DNA of 64,000 nt from CAYQQQ01 sp964420125 (GTDB taxonomy: Bacteria > Actinomycetota > Acidimicrobiia > Acidimicrobiales > Microtrichaceae): positions 141,168 through 205,167 of the forward strand of contig CAYQQQ010000005.1 of NCBI GenBank assembly GCA_964420125.1, written 5' to 3'. The notes below the pieces were generated by a model. That model searched no databases, was not told the DNA's origin, and worked only from the letters and a program-made list of their open reading frames with translations. The first letter of the stretch is position 1. Each line of letters starts with the position of its first letter. Below are positions 8,431-15,773 of the stretch, piece after piece. Both the position numbers and the translations under genes were made by a program.

Positions 8431-9738
8431 ATGAGCGACAACTGGGGCTTCGAGACCCGCCAGATCCACGCCGGAGCGGAGCCGGATCCGACGACGGGTT
8501 CCCGCGCCGTGCCGATCTACCAGACCACCGCCTACCAGTTCCGCAGCACCGAGCACGCCGCCAACCTCTTCGCGCTGTCGGAGATCGGCAACATCTACAC
8601 CCGCATCATGAACCCCACCCAGGGTGTGGTGGAGGCACGCGTCGCCGCGCTCGAGGGCGCCACCGCCACCGCGGTCGGCATCCCCGGTGCCCTGCTGGTC
8701 AGCTCGGGCCAGGCGGCGGAGACCCTCGCCATCCTCAACCTGGCCGAGGTGGGCAGCCACATCGTGAGCTCTGCGGCCCTCTACGGGGGCACCTACAACC
8801 TCTTCCACTACACCTTGCCGAAGATGGGCATCGAGGTGAGCTTCGTGGAGGACCCCGACGACCTCGACGCCTGGGCGGCGGCGGTGCGGCCCAACACCAA
8901 GGCCTTCTACGGTGAGCTCATCGGCAACCCGAAGAACGACATCCTGGACATCACCGCCGTGGCCGATCTGGCCCATTCCCACGGGGTGCCCCTCATCGTC
9001 GACAACACCGTGGGAACCCCGTATCTCTGCAACCCCCTGGCCCACGGCGCGGACGTGGTGGTGCACTCCGCCACCAAGTTCATCGGGGGCCATGGCACGG
9101 CCATCGCCGGGCTCATCGTGGATGGCGGCAGCTTCGACTTCTCCGCCGGAGACAAGTTCCCGCAGTTCACCGAGCCCGACCCCAGCTACCACGGCCTGTC
9201 GTTCTGGCCGGCACTCGGACCGGGCAGCTACATCATCAAGGCCCGGGTGCAGCTGCTGCGCGACATGGGCCCTGCCATCTCCCCGTTCAACGCCTTCCTC
9301 CTGCTGCAGGGCCTCGAGACCCTGTCGCTGCGCATGGAGCGCCACGTGGCCAACGCCCAGGCGGTGGCGGAGTTCCTGGAGGGCCACCCCCAGGTGGAGC
9401 GGGTGCAGTACGCGGGGCTGGCCTCCAGCCAGTGGAACGAGCGGGCTGCCCGCTACTGCCCGAAGGGGGCCGGTTCCGTGCCGGCGTTCGTGATCAAGGG
9501 CGGCCTGGAGGCCGGCAAGAAGTTCGTGGAGGCGCTCGAGCTGCACAGCCACCTCGCCAACATCGGCGACGTGCGCAGCCTGGTGATCCACCCCGCCTCC
9601 ACCACCCACAGCCAGCTCACGCTCGACGAGCAGCTGTCCACCGGTGTCGACCCCGGCCTGATCCGCCTGTCGGTGGGGCTGGAGTCCATCGAGGACATCA
9701 TCGGCGACCTCGAGCGGGGCTTCGCCGCCGTCGGCTGA
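8431..9738 (+). CDS. metY: O-acetylhomoserine sulfhydrylase
   Basis: This 435-residue Cys/Met-metabolism PLP enzyme has the family start GFETRQIHAG, the Tyr/Arg pair that binds PLP phosphate of the neighbouring subunit (NIYTRIMNPTQ) and the PLP Lys in HSATKFIGGHG. The roughly 55-residue insertion around residues 230-290 and the overall length fit MetY (O-acetylhomoserine plus sulfide to homocysteine) rather than MetB or MetC. The ATG at 8431 follows GAGGGAG by six bases. It may be transcribed alone because 208 bp separate it from ilvC. Confidence 0.92.
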   Translation: MSDNWGFETRQIHAGAEPDPTTGSRAVPIYQTTAYQFRSTEHAANLFALSEIGNIYTRIMNPTQGVVEARVAALEGATATAVGIPGALLVSSGQAAETLAILNLAEVGSHIVSSAALYGGTYNLFHYTLPKMGIEVSFVEDPDDLDAWAAAVRPNTKAFYGELIGNPKNDILDITAVADLAHSHGVPLIVDNTVGTPYLCNPLAHGADVVVHSATKFIGGHGTAIAGLIVDGGSFDFSAGDKFPQFTEPDPSYHGLSFWPALGPGSYIIKARVQLLRDMGPAISPFNAFLLLQGLETLSLRMERHVANAQAVAEFLEGHPQVERVQYAGLASSQWNERAARYCPKGAGSVPAFVIKGGLEAGKKFVEALELHSHLANIGDVRSLVIHPASTTHSQLTLDEQLSTGVDPGLIRLSVGLESIEDIIGDLERGFAAVG

Positions 9739-9773
9739 CCCGCTCCGGCGATCGCCGCTCCCCCCGATCCCGA

Positions 9774-9828
9774 ACTGGCAGGTCTCCGCTACGCCCTGTA
9801 TTCCCACGACTGCCAGTCCGGTCGTGGG
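9774..9828. promoter_or_regulatory. Two nested inverted repeats upstream of a GNAT gene
   Basis: ACTGGCA (9774-9780) pairs with TGCCAGT (9811-9817), and CCCACGAC (9803-9810) pairs with GTCGTGGG (9821-9828). The first motif, as ACTGGCAGG, recurs in the rsgA-ppx intergenic region. The second could be the metY terminator. Confidence 0.35.
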
Positions 9829-9841
9829 CCACCATGGGGCC

Positions 9842-10501
9842 ATGGACACCTCGTTCTTCCCGGTGTGGGCGTTGCGGTTGCGCACGCCCCGATTGGAGCT
9901 GCGACCGGCTCGTGAGGCGGAGGTGCTCGATCTGATCGAGCTGTCCGAGGGCGGCATCCACGATCCCGACTCGATGCCCTTCGTCGTGCCCTGGACCGAC
10001 CTGCCCTCGCCCGAACGGGAGCAGGGAACGCTGCGGCACTACCTGGAGTGCTGGGCGGGGATGAGCGCGCAGGCGTGGCGCCTGCCCTTCGCCGTGTACG
10101 CCGGGGACGCCTGCGTGGGCACGCAGACCCTGCTGGCGGAGGACTTCGCCGGCCGCCGCACCATCGAGACGGGCTCCTGGCTCGGCAGGCCCCACCAGGG
10201 CATCGGGTACGGCAAGGAGATGCGCAGCGCAGCGTTGCGGTTCGCCTTCGACGGACTCGGCGCCGACCGGGCGGTGACCGGCGCCTTCGAGGACAACCAT
10301 GCGTCGCTCGGGGTCACGCGGGCGCTGGGCTACCGGCCCAACGGCGACACGCTGCGTGCCCGGCGGGGCCGGTCCGCACGGGTGCTGAACTTCGTGATGG
10401 AGCGCGCCCACTGGCCGGGCTCCGCCGCGGCCTCCGTGCCGGTGGAGGTGGAGGGCCTCGACGGGCAGGTGAGGGCTCAGCTCGGGGTGCCCACGGGCTG
10501 A
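9842..10501 (+). CDS. GNAT-family N-acetyltransferase, RimJ/RimL-like
   Basis: The 219-residue protein begins with LRTPRLELRPA, the usual opening of RimJ/RimL-type GNAT proteins. It carries an acetyl-CoA loop-like GRPHQGIGYGKEMR segment near residues 115-130 and the late VTRALGYRPNGD element. Family members acetylate ribosomal protein N-termini, antibiotics or small amines, so the substrate is open. The ATG at 9842 is used; an in-frame GTG lies 18 bases upstream. It stands alone between metY and the convergent phospholipase-like gene. Confidence 0.8.
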   Translation: MDTSFFPVWALRLRTPRLELRPAREAEVLDLIELSEGGIHDPDSMPFVVPWTDLPSPEREQGTLRHYLECWAGMSAQAWRLPFAVYAGDACVGTQTLLAEDFAGRRTIETGSWLGRPHQGIGYGKEMRSAALRFAFDGLGADRAVTGAFEDNHASLGVTRALGYRPNGDTLRARRGRSARVLNFVMERAHWPGSAAASVPVEVEGLDGQVRAQLGVPTG

Positions 10502-10516
10502 GCGCAGCGATGGAGC

Positions 10517-11812
10517 TCAGCCCACGTGGTCGGGGTTGTCGCAGGCCCTGGCGGGCTCCGCGGTGAACTCGGGCAGCTCCAGCGGTCCCCGCTTGGTGGT
10601 GAAGTCGAGGGTCTCCGCCAGGTTCCTGGCGTTGCGGTCGCGCACGGTCATGGGCTCCAGACCCCAGCGCCACTCCACCATCTTGAGGATGGAGCAGTGC
10701 TCGAAGGGACCGTCGGTGACGATCTGCTTCGGGGCGAAGGGGCCCATGGCGATGGCCGGGACGCGGAACCCGAGCATCTTCAGGTTGGGGAAGGGTCCTT
10801 CACCGGGCAGGACGGTGTCGTCCTCCACCGCGGGCGGTGGCACGTGCTCGAAGAACCCGCCCGACTCGTCGAAGTTCATGACGAACACGGTCCGCTCCCA
10901 CTGGGGGCTGCGGGCCACGGCGTCGTGCACCTTGGCCATGAACTCCTGGGCCACCTGCACGCTGCCGTAGGGGTGCATGTCGTTGGAGGTGCCGTCGAGC
11001 TCTGCCTGGGTGGTGTAGTCGGGGCTGACGAGGGAGAAGTTCGGCAGCGTCCCCGCCTCGGCGTCGGAGAAGAACCTGTCGATGTTGTGGGAGATGGAGT
11101 CGTAGCGCTGCGACGCGAACAGCCCGGTGATCGGCTCGCCGAAGTAGTAGTAGGCGGAGCTCAACCCGGCCTCGGACAGCCGATCGAAGATGGCCAGCTC
11201 CAGCTCCACCGGACGGGGTTCGCCGGGGGCCGGATAGCTGCCGGTGTAGTCGATGTCCGTGGTCGCGCACAGCTGGTAGATGTAGTTCGGCCAGGTCGGA
11301 CCGAGCATCGAGCTGAAGTAGTGGTCGTAGAGGGTGTAGTTCTCGGCCAGGGCGGCCAGGATCGGCATGTCCTCCCTGGTGTAGTACCCGATCGGGAACA
11401 GGTCGCCCTCCGGCTGCAAGGTGAGGAACCCGTCGCAGGCGCCGTCGTTGTACTGGTCCGCCATCGCCTGCCAGAAGTGGAACGGGTCCTGCATCTCGCA
11501 GCCCTGCCAGTCCGGAGCGAGCGGCCACGTGGCCTGCTCGACTCCGTTCTTGTCCTTGTAGGTGAGGCCCTCCTGTTGCCCCTCCACGCCGGGCATCCAA
11601 CCCAGGAGGTGATCGAAGGAGCGGTTCTCCATCATCAGCACCACGACCGTGTCGAAGGGGGCGTCCTTCGGCTCCGGTAGACCGGCGGTCGTGCGGGTGG
11701 AGGCGTCGCTCTCGCCATCGGAGGCCGTGTCGCCGTCGTCGCTGCAACCGGCCATGGCGACGGCGGCGGTCGCACCGGCTGCTCCGAGGAAGCTCCTGCG
11801 TGTGGGACTCAT
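10517..11812 (-). CDS. Tat-exported phosphoesterase/phospholipase C-like lipoprotein
   Basis: A 431-residue member of the phosphoesterase family that includes bacterial phospholipases C and acid phosphatase AcpA. The N-terminus carries a twin-arginine signal (TRRSFLG) followed by an Ala-rich core and AMAGC, so it should be folded and then exported as a lipoprotein. The metal-site motif MMENRSFDHLLGW, the YDHYFSSMLGPTWPN segment and FDESGGFFEHVPPP with a later PFEHCSILK match the family's conserved blocks. It probably releases phosphate or phospho-alcohols from lipids or phosphate esters outside the membrane. No pho-box was recognised. Confidence 0.85.
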   Translation of the reverse strand: MSPTRRSFLGAAGATAAVAMAGCSDDGDTASDGESDASTRTTAGLPEPKDAPFDTVVVLMMENRSFDHLLGWMPGVEGQQEGLTYKDKNGVEQATWPLAPDWQGCEMQDPFHFWQAMADQYNDGACDGFLTLQPEGDLFPIGYYTREDMPILAALAENYTLYDHYFSSMLGPTWPNYIYQLCATTDIDYTGSYPAPGEPRPVELELAIFDRLSEAGLSSAYYYFGEPITGLFASQRYDSISHNIDRFFSDAEAGTLPNFSLVSPDYTTQAELDGTSNDMHPYGSVQVAQEFMAKVHDAVARSPQWERTVFVMNFDESGGFFEHVPPPAVEDDTVLPGEGPFPNLKMLGFRVPAIAMGPFAPKQIVTDGPFEHCSILKMVEWRWGLEPMTVRDRNARNLAETLDFTTKRGPLELPEFTAEPARACDNPDHVG

Positions 11813-11915
11813 GTCACACGACCGTACCTGCCGCACCAGCACGGCGAGCGGACCGCCGCTGGACCCGCCCGACGCGACCGCAGCGGCCACCGAGGCGGCC
11901 GCTGCGGTCGGGGCT

Positions 11916-11939
11916 GCGCCCGGCGACGGTGCCGGGCGC
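11916..11939 (-). terminator. Hairpin after amt
   Basis: GCGCCCGGC and GCCGGGCGC form a perfect 9-bp stem with a six-base loop, beginning 8 bases past the amt stop codon. There is no T-run, so a terminator role rests on position and stability. Confidence 0.5.
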
Positions 11940-11946
11940 CCGGTGC

Positions 11947-13521
11947 TCAGCCGCCGCTGCCCACCGTCACCTCCTCGCGCTGCGCGGGGGGCAGCTGCTC
12001 GACGACGACGTCCCGGAGGGAGTAGGAGACGTCGCCGGGATAGGCGGTGACCCCCATCTCCGGGTAGTCGAGCCCGTTGAGCTCGTCCTCCACGCTGGAG
12101 CGGATGCCACCCTTGCTGAGCGCGTTCTGGATCTTGAAGAACCCGAACGCCAGCCCGAACATGACGGTCCAGATCACCAGCACGCCGATCCCCTGGGAGA
12201 GCAGCTGGCGAAGTCCGAGAGCGGGGTCGTAGAGGATGCCGGTGACACCCGTGTCGGCTGTGACGGCGGAGTCGGTGAGGTTCCAGCCAGCGCCGTACTC
12301 CCCGGTGGCGAAGATCCCCACCGACAGCACGCCGAGGGTGCCGCAGATGCCGTGCACCGCCACCGCCCCCACGGGGTCGTCGAGGCCCCGGCGCTCGAGG
12401 AAGAGCACCGCCTCGATCACCACCACTCCGGCGACCAGGCCGATCAGCGCCGCTGCCCACGGGTCGATGAAGGCGCACGGGGCGGTGATGGCCACCAGGC
12501 CGGCGAGCATGCCGTTGGTGATCATGGCGGGATCCGGCTTGCCGGTCCGCCGCATGATCCACACCATCGAGGCCACCAGACCGAAGGCGGCGGCGATGCC
12601 CGTGTTGACCGCGGCGACGGTGAACCGCACGTCGGTGCCGGCGAAGGTGGAGGCGGCGTTGAACCCGAACCACCCGAACAGGAGGATGAACCCGCCGAGC
12701 AGGGCCATGGGGATGTTGTGGCCCGGAAGGGCACGGGCCTTGCCGTCCTTGCCGAACTTGCCGATGCGGGGGCCGAGGACGATCGCCCCGGCCAGCGCCG
12801 CTGCGCCGCCGGTGGCGTGCACGATGCCGGAGCCGGCGAAGTCCACGTAGCCGAAGCCGAGGTCCAGGCTGTTGCCCAGCTGAGAGAGCCAGCCACCGCC
12901 CCAGGTCCAGGCGCCGAAGAGCGGGTAGTAGACCGCACCGCAGAACAGGCCCCACAGGATGAAGCTCTTGAACTTCCAGCGCTCCGCCATGGATCCCGTC
13001 GGGATGGTGGCGGTGGTGTCCATGAAGGCCACCATGTAGAGGAAGAACGCGGCCACCGCCGGCAGGAGGGCGTCGGGGATGTTGTTCAGCCCTACCGCCT
13101 CCCAGCTCCAGAAGCCGAAGATCCAGCTCCCTGATCCGATCAGCGGTCCACCCAGCGCCTCCTCGAAGCCGAAGTAGCCCGGGTAGCTCCATCCGCCGAA
13201 CATGAGCGGGAAGCCGATCAGGAAGAACCCGACGAAGCCGAGGCCGAAGATCGCCAGGTTCGTGGTGACCACGTGGGCGGCGTGCTTGGCTCGGCAGAAG
13301 CCCGTCTCCACCATGGCGAAGCCTGCCTGCATGAAGATCACCAACGCAGCGCCCACCACGATCCACAGCAGGTTGAGACCGAAGCCGTCGGAGGTGGTGG
13401 GTGTGGCCGCCGCGGGGTCGAAGGTGGGCGCGTCCTGCGCCCACGCCACCGTGGGTGCGAGCACCATCGTCGAGGCGAGGGTGAGGCCGAGGGCGATCTT
13501 GGCCCTTCGTCGTTGCAGCAT
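11947..13521 (-). CDS. amt: Ammonium transporter, Amt/MEP/Rh family
   Basis: A 524-residue multi-pass protein that moves ammonium/ammonia across the membrane. It begins with a cleavable signal peptide (MLQRRRAKIALG... ending VAWA), as in several Amt proteins. Family landmarks are QAGFAMVETGF, the DTTATIPTGSMAERWKF loop, DFAGSGIVHATGG containing the first pore His, and AVAVHGICGTLG containing the second. About eleven membrane helices are expected. The C-terminal tail after about residue 465 is the region that normally meets a GlnK/PII protein, though no glnK follows in the window. A GlnR-like site lies about 120 bp upstream. Confidence 0.95.
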   Translation of the reverse strand: MLQRRRAKIALGLTLASTMVLAPTVAWAQDAPTFDPAAATPTTSDGFGLNLLWIVVGAALVIFMQAGFAMVETGFCRAKHAAHVVTTNLAIFGLGFVGFFLIGFPLMFGGWSYPGYFGFEEALGGPLIGSGSWIFGFWSWEAVGLNNIPDALLPAVAAFFLYMVAFMDTTATIPTGSMAERWKFKSFILWGLFCGAVYYPLFGAWTWGGGWLSQLGNSLDLGFGYVDFAGSGIVHATGGAAALAGAIVLGPRIGKFGKDGKARALPGHNIPMALLGGFILLFGWFGFNAASTFAGTDVRFTVAAVNTGIAAAFGLVASMVWIMRRTGKPDPAMITNGMLAGLVAITAPCAFIDPWAAALIGLVAGVVVIEAVLFLERRGLDDPVGAVAVHGICGTLGVLSVGIFATGEYGAGWNLTDSAVTADTGVTGILYDPALGLRQLLSQGIGVLVIWTVMFGLAFGFFKIQNALSKGGIRSSVEDELNGLDYPEMGVTAYPGDVSYSLRDVVVEQLPPAQREEVTVGSGG

Positions 13522-13639
13522 CCTGTTGTCCTCCTGCGGCCGGCCGGGAGTCGGCGGGTCTGTGCGGTGGCTCCACCAGGGAGCCTTCCCAGGGAGAGGC
13601 CTGCTCGCCCTGCGAATGAGGGCACGCTAGGAAGGACCT

Positions 13640-13666
13640 GTTTCGTCGATGTTTCGTGCGACGAAC
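13640..13666 (-). promoter_or_regulatory. Candidate GlnR-type nitrogen box upstream of amt
   Basis: On the minus strand the 5-mers GTTCG, GAAAC and GAAAC are spaced exactly 11 bp apart (plus-strand positions 13662, 13651 and 13640). GlnR in actinobacteria binds alternating GTnAC and GAAAC half-sites with six-base spacers upstream of amt. The first half-site is imperfect. Confidence 0.45.
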
Positions 13667-13697
13667 GTGATCGTGAACGGCGGCGCAGCCGTCGCGC

Positions 13698-15686
13698 TCA
13701 GCCGGGGCCGGCCGTCGGCTCGTAGCGCTCGACCGGCGAGTGCTGCTGGTCGTCGCGGCGCAGCCCCAGCGATTCGGCGGTGACCGGGCCGTGGCCGTTC
13801 TCGCCCAACAGGAAGGGCACGTTCACCACCACGGTGTCGGGCCGGTACTTGAGCGCGAGCTTGAGCGCCAGCGCCGACTGGTTGTGGAACACGCCCTGCC
13901 ACCAGTGGGGGAGCACGAACTCGGCGATCACCACGGTGACGTAGTCGTGGTTCCAACGGGCATCGAGCTCGTCGAGGTAGTCCTCGACGCTGCCCGTCAG
14001 GTCGCGGTACGGCGACTCGATGATCTCGAGCGCCATCGGGATGCGGTGGCGCTCCCACGCCTGGCGGATCCGCTGGGCGTTCTCCTCGTCGATGGCCACG
14101 GTGACGGCCACGGTGTCCTCGGCGGCCAGCGATCGGGCGTAGCGGATGGCGGCCAACGACGACTGGTTGACCCCGCCGACGAGCACCACGACCCCGTGTC
14201 GCAGCGGTCGCTCCTCCGCACGGTAGGCGGGATCGACCCGGAGGCGCTGGGCGACGTGGCCGTAGTGGGACTTCACGGACTTGAACCCCACGACGATGAG
14301 CGGGATCAGCGCCACCGGTATCCACGCGCCGATGGTGAACTTGGACACGATCACCACCATCATCACGATGAACGTGGCGACCGCACCCACCGCCGAGAAG
14401 GCGATCGACGTGCGCCATCCCCGCTGGCGTTCCTTCAGGTGGTGGCGGACCATGCCCGACTGCGAGAGCGTGAACGAGGTGAACACCCCGACGGCGTAGA
14501 GGGGGATCAGGGCGTTGACGTTGCCCCCGAAGGCGACGAGCAGCACCGACGCGGCCGCCGCCAGCACGAGGACCCCGTTGGAGAACACCAGTCGGTCGCC
14601 GCGGTTGGCGAACTGGCGGGGCAGGTAGCCGTCCTTGCCGACGAGCGCAGCCAGGCGGGGGAAGTCCGCGTACGCCGTGTTGGCCGCGAGGATCAGGATG
14701 CCGGCGGTGGTGACCTGCAGCGCCCAGTACATCACCCCTGTGCCGCCGAAGACCGTGCGGCCGATGATCGAGTTGACCGACTCGCCCGACTCGCTGGGGG
14801 TGGGCCGGATGTGCTCGGCGAGCACGGTGATCCCCACGAAGGACGTCCCGAGGATCATCGCCATCCACACCAGGGTGGTCGCCGCGTTCTTGGAGGTGGG
14901 CTTGCGGAAGGCGGGGATGCCGTTGGAGATGGCTTCCACGCCCGACAGCGCCACGGCGCCCGAGCTGAACGCACGGGCGAAGAGGAACAGCGTGATGCCC
15001 CCCAGTCCCAGGGGCACGCCGAAGCTGTGGCGCAGCTCGGCGAGGGCCTCCTCGTCGGGTGGGAGCTCCGGCAGCGTCCCCCGGGCCAACTGGAACAGGC
15101 CCCACCCGATGAGCGCGCCCAGCACGAGGATGTAGAGGTAGGTGGGGAGAGCGAACAGGCGTCCCGACTCCTTGACGCCGCGGAGGTTGGCCAGGGTGAG
15201 CATGGCGACGAACCCCAGGCAGATGAGCACCTTGTACGGTGCCAGCCCCGGTACAGCCGAGTAGATCGCCTGGGTGCCGGCGGCCACCGACACCGACACC
15301 GTCAACACGTAGTCCACCAGCAGCGAGCCGCCCGCGACCAGGGAGGGCACCTCACCGAGGTTCTCGCGGGAGACCACGTAGGCACCGCCCCCGTCGGGGT
15401 AGGCGTGGATGGTCTGGCGGTAGGAGTTGGCCACGATGGCCAGCAGGGCGGCGACCAGCACGGCGATGGGGGTGAGGTAGCCGAAGGTGTAGTCGGACTG
15501 CGCCAGCGTGGCCATCCCGCCGATCGGCACCAGCACCAGGAGGATCTCCTGGGTGGCGTACGCCGTGGAGGAGATGGCGTCGGAGGAGAAGACGGCCAGC
15601 CCGATCGTCTTGGAGATGCGCTGATGGTCGGCCTCGTCGGTGGCCAACGGCCTGCCGATGAGGACGCGCTTGAGTGTGCTCGCCAC
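13698..15686 (-). CDS. APC-superfamily permease, KimA-like (probable K+ uptake)
   Basis: This 662-residue protein has an N-terminal segment (ISKTIGLAVFSSDAISSTAY) and twelve-helix core typical of KimA/YdaO-type APC transporters, including DYVLTVSVSVAAG. The soluble C-terminal domain of about 150 residues (from about residue 500: HGVVVLVGGVNQSSLAAIRYA) is also like KimA. KimA is a proton-coupled K+ importer; other APC members move amino acids. Divergent placement next to kdpD-kdpE, a K+-responsive sensor pair, supports K+ transport. The GTG at 15686 gives the usual start and a weak GGGAA ribosome site. The much longer upstream open frame is an antisense shadow of kdpD. Confidence 0.75.
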   Translation of the reverse strand: MASTLKRVLIGRPLATDEADHQRISKTIGLAVFSSDAISSTAYATQEILLVLVPIGGMATLAQSDYTFGYLTPIAVLVAALLAIVANSYRQTIHAYPDGGGAYVVSRENLGEVPSLVAGGSLLVDYVLTVSVSVAAGTQAIYSAVPGLAPYKVLICLGFVAMLTLANLRGVKESGRLFALPTYLYILVLGALIGWGLFQLARGTLPELPPDEEALAELRHSFGVPLGLGGITLFLFARAFSSGAVALSGVEAISNGIPAFRKPTSKNAATTLVWMAMILGTSFVGITVLAEHIRPTPSESGESVNSIIGRTVFGGTGVMYWALQVTTAGILILAANTAYADFPRLAALVGKDGYLPRQFANRGDRLVFSNGVLVLAAAASVLLVAFGGNVNALIPLYAVGVFTSFTLSQSGMVRHHLKERQRGWRTSIAFSAVGAVATFIVMMVVIVSKFTIGAWIPVALIPLIVVGFKSVKSHYGHVAQRLRVDPAYRAEERPLRHGVVVLVGGVNQSSLAAIRYARSLAAEDTVAVTVAIDEENAQRIRQAWERHRIPMALEIIESPYRDLTGSVEDYLDELDARWNHDYVTVVIAEFVLPHWWQGVFHNQSALALKLALKYRPDTVVVNVPFLLGENGHGPVTAESLGLRRDDQQHSPVERYEPTAGPG

Positions 15687-15773
15687 GTTCCCACTCTGTC
15701 GGGACCGTCGGCGGGTCGAGAACCTCCTTGACGCGATCTTGACAGCGGCGGGCTGGGTGGAGGCGGCTCGAGG

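Noticed and set aside
8222..8431. A SAM riboswitch upstream of metY
   Set aside because: No SAM-I, SAM-II or SAM-IV core pattern could be drawn; only a simple hairpin is present.
13576..15686. Start of the KimA-like gene at 18293, giving a 1531-residue protein
   Set aside because: The first 870 codons are antisense to kdpD and the family begins at about 15686.
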